64,000 nucleotides of DNA, taken from assembly GCA_020249775.1 (NCBI GenBank), contig JADCFA010000005.1:62001-126000 (forward strand), given 5' to 3'. Of the stretch, positions 25,621 to 34,260 are shown piece by piece. Source of the DNA: Roseomonas sp. (GTDB lineage: Bacteria; Pseudomonadota; Alphaproteobacteria; Acetobacterales; Acetobacteraceae). The notes beneath the pieces were generated by a model. It did no database searches. It worked only from the letters and a program-made list of their open reading frames with translations, and was not told the DNA's origin. A program made the translations under genes and the position numbers. Within the stretch, counting starts at the first letter, position 1. Every line of letters starts with the position of its first letter.

Positions 25621-26886
25621 TCAGACCACGGCGACATTCGGCCCTGGCGGCAAAATGCCGAAGGGGTCAAATACTAAGGGCGCGGCGCGCGTGATCGCTG
25701 CGAAATCGAAACCGCGATGCGGCGTGCCAAGGATGATCGCCTCTGGCCGCGCGCCGTTCGGCATTGTCAGCGCGTCGCTGCGTGGAATGACTGACAAGGG
25801 CTTGGGAACCGCGCTCAGCACCGGATCATGCCAGGCAAGATTGGCGCCCGCGCCCTGCAAGCCGCGCAAAAGCCTGAGCGGCGCGGCGGCGCGCAAATCG
25901 GCGACATCGGGTTTGTAGGTGACCCCCGCCACCAATACGCGCTTGCCTGCAAGATCATCACCAAGCCGCACGCGGATTTCCGCCAATACGCGCGCCACGC
26001 GCCCGCGATTGCACGCCATGGCAATCGCCAGCAAAGCGGATGGCGCGCCCGCGCGCGCTGCCCCCATTTGCAAAAAGGCCGGGTCCACTGGAATGCAATG
26101 CCCACCAGCGCCAAGCCCAGGCCAGAAGGGCGAAAAGCCGAAGGGTTTTGTTGCCGCCGCCGCCACCACATCGCGCGTCGGCACACCAAGCGCGGTGAAG
26201 GCGGCATGGAGTTCATCCATCAGCGCGATATTCACCAGGCGATAGGTATTCTCCAACAGCTTGGCGCATTCTGCGATCTCGGGGCTCGCCACCACTTCCA
26301 CCCGATCCACCAAATGGCGCCAAAAGGCCAAGGCGCGGCGGAGCGACGCATCATCGGTAGCGCCCAGCAAACGCGGAATGCTGCGGGTTAGCGGCGCGTG
26401 CGGCCCTGGGTTTTCGCGTTCCGGCGAAACGGCGAGGAAGACATCACGCCCCAGGCACCAGCCCGCTGCTTCAAGCACTGAACGACATAACCCATTGGTG
26501 GCGCCTGGCTGGCAGGTGGACACAAGACACACCAACGCACCAGGCTTCAGGCCGCGCACCACCATGCCAAGCGCTGCGCGCACAGCAGTCAGATCAGGCC
26601 GCCCGCGCGAATCAAGCGGGGTTGGCACGCAAATCAACCAGGTATCGGCACCGGCCAATTCGGTCGGATCAGCACTGGTGCGGAAGCCACCCTTATTCTG
26701 CCGATGCGCAATGCCAGCGGCGTCGCGCGCGCTTGGCTGTGGATCATAACCAATCACCTCATAACCGGCAGCCGCGGCACCAAGCGCCAAGGGCCGCCCG
26801 ACATAGCCAAGCCCAAGCACGGCCAAGCTTCCCCGGCTGGGTCGGGGTGCGGGCGCAAGAACGGTCTGTAGCAGGTTCAGGCTCAT
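25621..26886 (-). CDS. nucleotide-sugar dehydrogenase (UDP-glucose/ManNAc dehydrogenase family)
   Basis: 421 residues. NAD-binding motif VLGLGYVGRPLA lies near 23-34, and the catalytic Cys is in GAGGHCIPVDPAFLQMG. The KVLVAGVTYKPDVADLRAAA-type block (here KRVLVAGVTYKPDVADLR) marks the UDP-binding domain. It oxidises a UDP- or GDP-sugar twice to the uronic acid for capsule or exopolysaccharide. Closest in motif to the WecC/CapL type, but the substrate cannot be fixed. A polysaccharide ABC exporter lies at 27857-29430, consistent with a shared surface-glycan role. Confidence 0.88.
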   Translation of the reverse strand: MSLNLLQTVLAPAPRPSRGSLAVLGLGYVGRPLALGAAAAGYEVIGYDPQPSARDAAGIAHRQNKGGFRTSADPTELAGADTWLICVPTPLDSRGRPDLTAVRAALGMVVRGLKPGALVCLVSTCQPGATNGLCRSVLEAAGWCLGRDVFLAVSPERENPGPHAPLTRSIPRLLGATDDASLRRALAFWRHLVDRVEVVASPEIAECAKLLENTYRLVNIALMDELHAAFTALGVPTRDVVAAAATKPFGFSPFWPGLGAGGHCIPVDPAFLQMGAARAGAPSALLAIAMACNRGRVARVLAEIRVRLGDDLAGKRVLVAGVTYKPDVADLRAAAPLRLLRGLQGAGANLAWHDPVLSAVPKPLSVIPRSDALTMPNGARPEAIILGTPHRGFDFAAITRAAPLVFDPFGILPPGPNVAVV

Positions 26887-26896
26887 ATTCTTATGA

Positions 26897-26920
26897 TTGT
26901 ATTGATATAAAATAATACAA
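26897..26920 (-). promoter_or_regulatory. AT-rich palindrome before the dehydrogenase start
   Basis: TTGTATT (26897-26903) and AATACAA (26914-26920) form a perfect 7-bp inverted repeat with a 10-base centre, starting 10 bases upstream of the dehydrogenase ATG. The surrounding 26885-26940 is very AT-rich for this genome. It may be an operator or a promoter element; the role is inferred. Confidence 0.45.
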
Positions 26921-27094
26921 CCTTTGGTTATATACTTTCCTTGGGTGTCCCGAACAACCGCTCACGCGCAAGGCGCGGCGGGGATAAGCACCAAGGCTAA
27001 ACCCTTGTTTTCGCGCCATCTCAGGCCCGACACCTTATTTCCTCCCCGCCGGATTCTCCCTTAAAGGAGCGTCTTCCGCGGGTAGGAGGCAACT

Positions 27095-27748
27095 ATGGCC
27101 ACGCTTTCAGGTTCAGATCAGGCCGGTATGCTCACGGTGGTCCGGCATCCGCTAATACAGCACCGGCTTTCGCAAATGCGCGAAAAATCCTGCCCCGTGC
27201 CGACCTTTCGAGCCCTACTCCGCGAAATCGCCATGCTGCTCGGCGCTGGCGCGCTGGCCGATCTGCCGCTGGAAGCGCGCGAGATTGAAACGCCTTTGGA
27301 ACGAATGGCGGCGCCAAAACTTGCCGGCAAGCCGCCGATCTTCGCCCCGGTGCTGCGCACGGGCATTGGCTTTCTGGACGGCATGCTGAACCTTCTGCCG
27401 GAAGCCGGTGTGGCGCATATCGGCGTCTATCGCGACCACAAGACGCTGGAGGCGCATGAATACTACTTCAAGGCGCCGGAGGATTTGGCCGAGCGTCTGG
27501 TCATTCTGCTCGATCCCATGCTGGCGACCGGCAATTCCGCAGTTGCCGCGCTGGATCGGCTGAAGGCGCGCGGTGCCAAGCGCATTCGCTTCATCTGCTT
27601 GCTCGCGGCACCTGAGGGTATCCGCCATGTCCGGCATGCCCATCCCGATGTGCCGATCTGGACCGCGGCAATTGACGAAAAGCTTGATGAAAACGGCTAT
27701 ATCCGCCCGGGCCTTGGCGATGCCGGGGATCGCGTTTTCGGGACCTGA
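27095..27748 (+). CDS. upp: uracil phosphoribosyltransferase
   Basis: 217 residues. Makes UMP from uracil and PRPP (pyrimidine salvage). Family blocks: [16 protein letters not shown] near the start, the PRPP-binding loop [20 protein letters not shown], and the uracil-site end [20 protein letters not shown] followed by GDRVFGT. TAGGAGGCAACT precedes the ATG at 27095. Its stop is 5 bases before a 107-bp repeat that separates it from the convergent ABC gene. Confidence 0.95.
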   Translation: MATLSGSDQAGMLTVVRHPLIQHRLSQMREKSCPVPTFRALLREIAMLLGAGALADLPLEAREIETPLERMAAPKLAGKPPIFAPVLRTGIGFLDGMLNLLPEAGVAHIGVYRDHKTLEAHEYYFKAPEDLAERLVILLDPMLATGNSAVAALDRLKARGAKRIRFICLLAAPEGIRHVRHAHPDVPIWTAAIDEKLDENGYIRPGLGDAGDRVFGT

Positions 27749-27753
27749 TCGGG

Positions 27754-27860
27754 CTAGAGCATGTTGCGTTCACATGGGTTCACGCAACCTGCTCTAAATT
27801 GTTGTTTTTCGAGCATCTTCACACGTTCAGATGATTCCATCTGAACGTGATCTGCTCTAG
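27754..27860 (+). repeat. 107-bp two-hairpin repeat, copy A
   Basis: Begins CTAGAGCA and ends TGCTCTAG (8-bp terminal inverted repeat). The 5' hairpin pairs AGAGCA with TGCTCT and GTTGCGT with ACGCAAC around a loop holding GTTCAC-ATGG-GTTCAC. A T-rich linker GTTGTTTTTC follows. The 3' hairpin is an 11-bp perfect stem, ACGTTCAGATG/CATCTGAACGT, with loop ATTC. It fills the gap between convergent upp and the ABC ATPase gene, whose TAG stop (27857-27859) is part of the terminal CTAG. 99 of 107 bases match the copy at 55609. Confidence 0.9.
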
Positions 27861-28591
27861 GCTTCTGGCCCCAGGACCTCGGCCACCGGGCCATCCGCCA
27901 CAATCCGCCCCGCTTCCAGCCTTATGGCGCGCGTGCACCATTGCCGCACAATCGCCATATCATGCGTCGCAATCATCAGGATATCCGCCCCGGCGACCAG
28001 GCGCGTCAGGCGTTCTTCTGCCTTCGTCATGAAATCCGCATCGACAGCCAAAAACCATTCATCCATGAGCAGAATTTCAGGGGTGATCGCGGTTGCCATG
28101 GCGAAGGAAAGGCGCACATTCATGCCGGCGGAATAGCCCCGGATAGGCAGATCAATGAATTCGCCAAGTCCGGAAAATTCAGCGACCTCATCGGCCAGGG
28201 CGCGGCCTTCTTTTTCCCTCATGCCACGGTAGAGCGCACGCAGCACGATATTCTCCCGCCCGGTCAAAAGCGGATTCATCCCGGCACCGGGGTCAATCAG
28301 GGAGCCGATCTCCCCCTCCACCAACAACCGGCCGGCAACCGGTTCGTAAATGCCTGCTATACTGCGTAGCAGCGTTGTCTTGCCCGCACCATTCGAACCC
28401 ACCAGCGCCACGCGTTCGCCCTTGCTGATGGTGAAGCTTAACCCGGCCAAGGCAGCGACCACCACGCGGCTTTCCGCATCCCGCTTCACACGGCGCGTGG
28501 CGCCATCAAAAATGCGCTTTTTCAATGATCGCGCATTGTGATGATAAAGCGGAAACTCGATCGTCAGGTCTTCGGCTTCAATGCGGGGCAT
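27857..28591 (-). CDS. polysaccharide ABC exporter, ATP-binding subunit (KpsT/Wzt-like)
   Basis: 244 residues. Walker A GSNGAGKTTLLR near 84-95, followed by GRENIVLRALYRGM, a signature region around FIDLPIRGYSAGMNVRLSFA and the Walker B LLMDEWFLAVD. The YSxGMxxRLxF pattern is typical of KpsT/Wzt/TagH exporters. It drives export of a polysaccharide across the inner membrane with the permease gene 5 bases upstream. It has no C-terminal carbohydrate-binding domain of the Wzt type. The stop codon lies inside the adjacent repeat. Confidence 0.9.
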   Translation of the reverse strand: MPRIEAEDLTIEFPLYHHNARSLKKRIFDGATRRVKRDAESRVVVAALAGLSFTISKGERVALVGSNGAGKTTLLRSIAGIYEPVAGRLLVEGEIGSLIDPGAGMNPLLTGRENIVLRALYRGMREKEGRALADEVAEFSGLGEFIDLPIRGYSAGMNVRLSFAMATAITPEILLMDEWFLAVDADFMTKAEERLTRLVAGADILMIATHDMAIVRQWCTRAIRLEAGRIVADGPVAEVLGPEA

Positions 28592-28596
28592 GGCGA

Positions 28597-29430
28597 TCAG
28601 ACCCAGAAAGCGATTCGCCCGCGAAAGCGGGTGAAAAATGCCAGCGCCAGACCCAATAGCGCTGCGGTGAAGCCCAGGGCGGATAACCAGACCTGCGGAT
28701 CAAGCGGGCGGCCCAGCAAGGGGGCGCGCATGGTTTCCATAATGGAATTGAAAGGGTTCAACAGAAGCCAAACGGCCCTGTCACCCAATAACTCAGGCAA
28801 CCAAATGATTGGCGTGACGAAAAAGCAAAGCTGCATCAGCGATGAAATGATGGGCGGAATATCGCGAAAGCGTGCGCAAATCATGCCGAGGAAAAATGCC
28901 ACGGAAAAGGCATTGCACAAGAACAACAGTAAGCCAGGCACAAAGGCCAGCAATCCAAGACCGGGCGATACGTCAAAAATGAGCATCACCACAACAATGA
29001 GCGGCAGGTTATGCGTCGCCACCAGCAGATTGCGGAAAACGCATCGCAGCACATGGACGGTAAAAGGCAGTGGAATTTGCCGAATGACAGCTTCGGCAGA
29101 AGCAAAACAATCTGCGCCATCGGTGACCGATTGGCTGACCATGCCCCAAAGAATCAAGCTGATGGCGAGCCAAGGAAAGAAAGTGCCGGGTTCTACCCGC
29201 ATGATATGGGAATAGAAAAAGCCAAGCGCCACAACCATGGCAGCGGTGGTCAGTGTAACCCAGAAGGGCCCGAGCACAGAACCTCGATAACGATGCTTGA
29301 TGTCGCCCCAGGCGAGGGCGGCGGCAAGGCGCCATTGCGCAAAGCCTTCCCGCAAATCGGCGCGCGCGCGCAAGGCGCGTTCGGGCTTGGAGGCATCGAA
29401 GACTCGCTTCGGGGATGGCTTCGCGCTCAT
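28597..29430 (-). CDS. polysaccharide ABC exporter, permease subunit (KpsM/Wzm-like)
   Basis: 277 residues from the ATG at 29430. ABC-2 type permease with six predicted membrane segments. Family marks are DIKHRYRGSVLGPFWVTLT near the N-terminus, FLGMICARFRDIPPIISSLM, and FFVTPIIWLPELLG with NPFNSIMETMRAPLLG. An upstream GTG (29466) is in frame but adds atypical sequence. Operon with the ATPase gene. The nucleotide-sugar dehydrogenase at 25621 and the glycosyltransferase at 41758 could serve the same glycan, which is inference. Confidence 0.88.
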   Translation of the reverse strand: MSAKPSPKRVFDASKPERALRARADLREGFAQWRLAAALAWGDIKHRYRGSVLGPFWVTLTTAAMVVALGFFYSHIMRVEPGTFFPWLAISLILWGMVSQSVTDGADCFASAEAVIRQIPLPFTVHVLRCVFRNLLVATHNLPLIVVVMLIFDVSPGLGLLAFVPGLLLFLCNAFSVAFFLGMICARFRDIPPIISSLMQLCFFVTPIIWLPELLGDRAVWLLLNPFNSIMETMRAPLLGRPLDPQVWLSALGFTAALLGLALAFFTRFRGRIAFWV

Positions 29431-29477
29431 GACAGGGCTTCTACAGGCTTGGCGCACCAGCGTCACGCCGCGATTTC

Positions 29478-30869
29478 TTAGATATGCAAAGCCCGCCCAT
29501 CCACGGCAAGTGCGGCTTCCTTCACCGCCTCATTCAGCGAGGGATGCGCATGGCAGGTGCGTGCCACATCCTCGGCACTTGCGCCGAATTCCATCGCCAA
29601 AGCCAATTCAGCAATCAGCGTGCCGGCATCCGGCCCAATGATATGCGCGCCCAGGACCTTATCAGTCGCCTTATCGGCGAGGATTTTCACAAAGCCATCC
29701 ATATCGCCCATGGCGCGGGCGCGGCCATTGGCGGTGAAGGGGAATTTCCCGATCTTATAGGCGACACCGCGTGCCTTGAGCTGTTCTTCCGTCTCACCCA
29801 CCGAAGCCACTTCCGGCCAAGTATAGACCACGCCGGGGATCGCGCCGTAATTCAGATGCGGCTTTTGCCCGGCCAGCATTTCCGCGAGTGCCACACCTTC
29901 TTCCTCTGCCTTATGCGCCAGCATCGGCCCGGTAATCACATCGCCAAGCGCATAGATGCCCGGCACGCTGGTCGCGTAATGGCCATCAACCTTGATGCGC
30001 CCACGCTCATCCAAGGCGACCCCCACCTTATCCAGGCCAAGCCCCGCGACATAAGGCCGGCGCCCAATCGCGACCAACACAACATCGGCGATCAGTTCTT
30101 CCGTGGCACCCCCGGCTGCAGGTTCCAACTTCAGCGTGACACCCTGTTTTGATTTGCTCGCCCCCATCACCTTGGTCTTGAGCTTCGTCTTGATGCCCTG
30201 CTTCGCCAGGATGCGTTCGAACGCCTTGCCCACTTCCAGATCCATGCTTGGCACCAGACGATCGAGGAATTCCACCACCGTGACTTCCGCGCCCAAGCGG
30301 CGCCAGACGCTGCCCAATTCAAGCCCGATATAGCCACCACCAATCACCACCAGATGCTTTGGAACGCTTGCCAATTCCAAACCCCCGGTGGAGGTGACAA
30401 TCTGCTTTTCATCCACTTCCACACCCGGCAGGGGAATGCTCTCACTCCCGGTCGCGATCACGATGTGCTTGGCGGTGTAATCCTTGCCAGCGATGCTGAC
30501 CGTGCCGGGGGCCTTGATGCTGCCCTCACCCTTCAGCCAGGTGACCTTATTCTTGCGGAACAGGAATTCGACACCCTTTACATTGGCGCTGACCACTTCG
30601 CCCTTGCGCGCTTGCATCCGCGCCAGATCAAGCTTCACGGAACCCACGGTGACACCATGATCGGCAAGCTTATGCAGCGCTTCTTCATAATGTTCCGAGG
30701 ATTGCAGCAAAGCCTTCGATGGGATGCAGCCGACATTGAGGCAGGTGCCACCCAGCGTCTCACGCTTTTCCACGCAAGCCACCTTCATGCCGAGTTGCGC
30801 GGCGCGGATCGCGCAAACATAGCCGCCGGGGCCGGCGCCGATCACGATTACATCAAAAGCATCACTCAT
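29478..30869 (-). CDS. lpdA: dihydrolipoyl dehydrogenase (E3)
   Basis: 463 residues. FAD motif VIGAGPGGYVCAIRAAQLG at the N-terminus, redox disulfide in GGTCLNVGCIPSKALL (Cys about 41 and 46), NAD motif VVIGGGYIGLELGSVW, and the catalytic His-Glu in HAHPSLNEAVKEAA. Reoxidises dihydrolipoamide of the 2-oxoglutarate complex. In related genomes it usually follows odhB directly; here two Bug genes on the opposite strand lie between them, so it needs its own promoter. Confidence 0.95.
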   Translation of the reverse strand: MSDAFDVIVIGAGPGGYVCAIRAAQLGMKVACVEKRETLGGTCLNVGCIPSKALLQSSEHYEEALHKLADHGVTVGSVKLDLARMQARKGEVVSANVKGVEFLFRKNKVTWLKGEGSIKAPGTVSIAGKDYTAKHIVIATGSESIPLPGVEVDEKQIVTSTGGLELASVPKHLVVIGGGYIGLELGSVWRRLGAEVTVVEFLDRLVPSMDLEVGKAFERILAKQGIKTKLKTKVMGASKSKQGVTLKLEPAAGGATEELIADVVLVAIGRRPYVAGLGLDKVGVALDERGRIKVDGHYATSVPGIYALGDVITGPMLAHKAEEEGVALAEMLAGQKPHLNYGAIPGVVYTWPEVASVGETEEQLKARGVAYKIGKFPFTANGRARAMGDMDGFVKILADKATDKVLGAHIIGPDAGTLIAELALAMEFGASAEDVARTCHAHPSLNEAVKEAALAVDGRALHI

Positions 30870-31023
30870 GGTCAGGCGTCCTCAACCCTTGTCTTTTCGC
30901 CGCCATGTTTGGACCGGTCAGGCGGGCCGATCAAGCCATGGAATTAGGGCTTGGGTTTTGCGCGCTTTCCCCCCTATCCTTCCCCGGAAAGCGGCGCCGA
31001 TAGACGCGCGCTCGGGAGGAAGC

Positions 31024-32013
31024 ATGATGACGCAAAGCTCTTTCATTTCACGCCGGGGCGTGCTGGCCGCAACCGGGGCGGTGCTCGCAGCCCCTGGCCT
31101 TGCCCTCGCGCAGGGGCGCTACCCTGATCGGCCCATTCAGCTTGTGGTGCCCTGGCCTGCCGGCGGTTCCGCAGATGCGCAATTGCGCTCCATCGCCGAA
31201 CTGGTCGGCAAGGCGCTCGGCCAGCCCATGGTGGTGCAAAACCGCCCGGGCGCTGGCGGCACGCTCGGCCCGCTGACCGTCGCACAACAGGCGCGGCCTG
31301 ATGGCTATACGCTGACGCAGATGCATCTTTCCGTGCTGCGCCGGCCCTGGATGATGCGCACACCCGGCTGGGACCCTATTGGCGATTTCACGCATATCAT
31401 CGGCATGACCGGCTGGCTTTTCGGCACTGCCGTCAAGGCCGATAGCCCGCTCAAATCCTGGCAGGATCTGATTGCCTATGCGCGCGCCAATCCGGGCAAG
31501 CTGACCTATTCGACCAGCGGTATTGGCACCACCAATCACCTTGCCATGGAAAGCATTCAGGAAATCGAAAAGATCAGCCTGACCCATGTGCCCTTCCGCG
31601 GCGCCAATGAAGGTGTCACCGCCGTGCTTTCCGGCCAGGTGGATATGATTTGCGATAGCTCCACCTGGGCGCCCAATGTGGAAGCCGGGCAAATGCGCGC
31701 CCTTGCGGTCTGGAGCGCGGAACGCGCCCCGCGCTTCCCCGCCGTGCCCACCTTGAAGGAGCTTGGCTATGATATGGTCGTCGCCTCCCCCTATGGCGTG
31801 AGCGGCCCCAAGGGCATGGACCCCGGCATTGTGCGCGTGCTGCATGACGCCATGAAGGACGCGCTGTTCAGCCCCGAAAATACGCGCATCCGTAGCCAAT
31901 TCGATATGCCCTTGGTCTATCACGATACGGAAAGCTATCGTCGCTTCATCCTTGAGCGGGTCGAATACGAAAAGACCATGGTGCGCCGCCTTGGCTTGAC
32001 GCTGGATGGCTGA
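31024..32013 (+). CDS. Bug-type (TTT family) solute-binding receptor
   Basis: 329 residues. The signal peptide has a twin-Arg start (ISRRGVLAATGAVLAAPG), then GRYPDRPIQLVVPWPAGGSA. Family marks: GQPMVVQNRPGAGGTLG, RPDGYTL, STSGIGTTNHLAMES, THVPFRGANEGVTAVLSGQ and VPTLKELGYDMVV. GGGAGGAAGC precedes the ATG at 31024. Paired with a second, related receptor 10 bases downstream; both differ from most Bugs in the long TYSTSGIxTTNH block, suggesting local duplication. Ligand unknown. Confidence 0.92.
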   Translation: MMTQSSFISRRGVLAATGAVLAAPGLALAQGRYPDRPIQLVVPWPAGGSADAQLRSIAELVGKALGQPMVVQNRPGAGGTLGPLTVAQQARPDGYTLTQMHLSVLRRPWMMRTPGWDPIGDFTHIIGMTGWLFGTAVKADSPLKSWQDLIAYARANPGKLTYSTSGIGTTNHLAMESIQEIEKISLTHVPFRGANEGVTAVLSGQVDMICDSSTWAPNVEAGQMRALAVWSAERAPRFPAVPTLKELGYDMVVASPYGVSGPKGMDPGIVRVLHDAMKDALFSPENTRIRSQFDMPLVYHDTESYRRFILERVEYEKTMVRRLGLTLDG

Positions 32014-32023
32014 GGGCAGCGCC

Positions 32024-32992
32024 ATGGTGACATTCCATCGCCGCGCGGCGCTTTCCCTTGGCGCGAGCCTTTTGGCCGCACCCGCCCTTGGGCAAGGCCG
32101 CTTTCCCAATCGGCCCATTCGCTTCATCACACCCTGGCCGCCCGGCGGCTCGCTCGATGTGCTTCAACGCAGCATGTTCGAAGTGGTGAGGAAGGACCTC
32201 GGCCAACCAATCCTGTCCGAGAATCTGCCCGGCGCGCGCGGCACCCGCGCCGCCACCTTCCTGGTCACGCAAGGCGTGCCCGATGGCTATACGCTGGCGC
32301 ATCATCATCTTTCCGTCCTGCGCCACCCTTTCCTGACCAGGCAGCCAAGCTGTGACCCGGTGAATGACTTCAGCTACATCATGCAATTCTCGGGCTTTAC
32401 CTTCGGGACCGTGGTGCGCACCGATAGCCCCTATCAGCGCCTGGCCGATGTATTCGCTGAAGCCCGCCGCAAGCCCGGCGAGCTGACCTATTCCACCAGC
32501 GGCATCGCCACCACCAACCATATCGCCATGGAAGACCTGCTCCGCCGCGAAAAGGCGGAAATGACCCATGTGCCCTATCGCGGCGCGCAGGAAGGTGTGA
32601 CCGCCCTGCTCGGCCGGCAAATCACCATGGTCGCCGACGCGCAAGTCTGGCGCCCGCAAGTGGAAGCGGGCGAATTCCGCCTGCTAAGCGTCTGGACGCG
32701 TGATCGCCTGGGCGGCTTTCCCAATGCGCCAACACTCAATGAACTCGGCTACGATATGGTGGTCACCAGCCCCTATGGCGTGGTCGGGCCACGCGGCATG
32801 CCGGGGGAAATCGTCGAAATCCTTCACAACGCCTTCAAAAAAGCCTGGGAAGATGAATCATCTCAGGCCGTGGTGCGCCGCTGGGACATGCCGCGCGAAT
32901 ATCTGAATACCGCGGATTATCTGGCCTTTGTGAAGGCGCGGGTGGAATATGAAAAGGAATGGGTGCAGCGACTGAATCTCAGCATTGACTGA
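32024..32992 (+). CDS. Bug-type (TTT family) solute-binding receptor, tandem paralogue
   Basis: 322 residues. Signal peptide TFHRRAALSLGASLLAAPAL, then GRFPNRPIRFITPWPPGGSL. Shares the TYSTSGIATTNHIAMEDLL, THVPYRGAQEGVTALLGRQ and LNELGYDMVVTSPYGVVGP blocks with the gene before it, pointing to tandem duplication. The ATG at 32024 is 7 bases after GAGGG; an ATG at 32006 overlapping the previous stop is an alternative. Ends at a bidirectional terminator facing odhB. Confidence 0.92.
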   Translation: MVTFHRRAALSLGASLLAAPALGQGRFPNRPIRFITPWPPGGSLDVLQRSMFEVVRKDLGQPILSENLPGARGTRAATFLVTQGVPDGYTLAHHHLSVLRHPFLTRQPSCDPVNDFSYIMQFSGFTFGTVVRTDSPYQRLADVFAEARRKPGELTYSTSGIATTNHIAMEDLLRREKAEMTHVPYRGAQEGVTALLGRQITMVADAQVWRPQVEAGEFRLLSVWTRDRLGGFPNAPTLNELGYDMVVTSPYGVVGPRGMPGEIVEILHNAFKKAWEDESSQAVVRRWDMPREYLNTADYLAFVKARVEYEKEWVQRLNLSID

Positions 32993-32996
32993 AAAC

Positions 32997-33026
32997 AAAA
33001 ACGGGAGGGCTCTGCCCTCCCGTTTT
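32997..33026. terminator. bidirectional intrinsic terminator
   Basis: ACGGGAGGGC-TCT-GCCCTCCCGT forms a perfect 10-bp stem (33001-33023), flanked by AAAA on the left and TTTT on the right, so it can end transcripts from both sides. It sits between the Bug gene (stop 32992) and odhB (stop 33029). Confidence 0.9.
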
Positions 33027-33028
33027 GT

Positions 33029-34231
33029 TCAGATATCCAACATCAGCCGACGCGGATCTTCCACACTTTCCTTCACACGGACAAGGAAGCTCACAGCTTC
33101 CTTACCGTCCACAATGCGGTGGTCATAAGACAGCGCGATATACATCATGGGGCGGATTTCGATCTTGCCAGCCACCGCCATGGGGCGATCCTGAATCTTG
33201 TGCATGCCAAGAATGCCCGATTGCGGCGGGTTCAAGATCGGCGTGGACATCAAGGAACCATAAATGCCGCCATTGGTGATGGTGAAGGAACCACCGGCCA
33301 ATTCCTCAAGCTTCAAGGCACCATCACGCGCACGCTTGCCGAATTCACCAATGCGCTTTTCAATTTCGGCAAAGCCCATCGTATCGGCATTGCGCAGCAC
33401 CGGCACCACCAGGCCCGAAGGCCCACCGACCGCAATGCCCATATGCACGAAATTCTTATAGACGAGCTCATCGCCATCAATCTCGGCATTTACGGCGGGG
33501 AATTCCTTCAACGCCGCAATGCACGCCTTCACGAAAAAGGACATGAAGCCGAGCTTCACGCCATGCCGCTTTTCAAAGGCATCGCGATATTCTGAACGGA
33601 GCGCCATGGCGGCCGACATATCCACCTCATTGAAGGTGGTGAGCATCGCCGCCGTATTCTGCGCTTCCTTCAAGCGGCGCGCGATGGTGGCACGCAGCCG
33701 GGTCATCTTCACGCGCTCCTCACCCGCTTCTGGCGGGCGCGAGGCCCGCGCGGCGGGTGCGGGCGCCGGCGCTGCAGCGGGCTGCGCCAAATAGGCCAGC
33801 ACATCACCCTTGGTGATGCGCCCATCCTTGCCCGAACCTGCACCAATTGCGGCAGCAGAAACGCCCGTTTCGGCAATCATCTTCGCCGCCGCCGGTAATG
33901 GCGCATGGGCCGCAGCGGCAGCCGGCGTCGGTGCAGGCGCCGCAGCGGGCTTGGGTGCAGGGGCAGGCGCGGCGGCAGGCTTCGCCGCAGCGGCGGCGCC
34001 GGCCGTAATGCTGCCAAGCACGGCACCGGGCGCGACCTCGGCCCCCGTATCGGCGGCAATCGCGGAAACAACACCCGCCACCGGCGCATTCACTTCAACC
34101 GTCACCTTATCGGTCTCAAGCTCCACCAAGGGCTCATCCGCCGCAACGGCATCCCCGGCCTTTTTCAGCCAACGCGCGACGGTGGCGGAAGAAACGCTTT
34201 CGCCCAAGCTGGGCACGACAATATTGGTCAT
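33029..34231 (-). CDS. odhB: 2-oxoglutarate dehydrogenase E2, dihydrolipoamide succinyltransferase
   Basis: 400 residues (also called sucB). Domain order: one lipoyl domain at 1-76 with the lipoylated Lys in [14 protein letters not shown], an Ala/Pro-rich linker, a peripheral-subunit-binding domain around 112-150 ([20 protein letters not shown]), a second Ala/Pro linker, and the catalytic domain with [16 protein letters not shown] near the end. Transfers the succinyl group from TPP to CoA. It starts 29 bases after odhA and ends the operon at a strong terminator. Confidence 0.95.
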   Translation of the reverse strand: MTNIVVPSLGESVSSATVARWLKKAGDAVAADEPLVELETDKVTVEVNAPVAGVVSAIAADTGAEVAPGAVLGSITAGAAAAAKPAAAPAPAPKPAAAPAPTPAAAAAHAPLPAAAKMIAETGVSAAAIGAGSGKDGRITKGDVLAYLAQPAAAPAPAPAARASRPPEAGEERVKMTRLRATIARRLKEAQNTAAMLTTFNEVDMSAAMALRSEYRDAFEKRHGVKLGFMSFFVKACIAALKEFPAVNAEIDGDELVYKNFVHMGIAVGGPSGLVVPVLRNADTMGFAEIEKRIGEFGKRARDGALKLEELAGGSFTITNGGIYGSLMSTPILNPPQSGILGMHKIQDRPMAVAGKIEIRPMMYIALSYDHRIVDGKEAVSFLVRVKESVEDPRRLMLDI

Positions 34232-34260
34232 TGCTCGATCCGTTCCAAAACCATTGCGCG

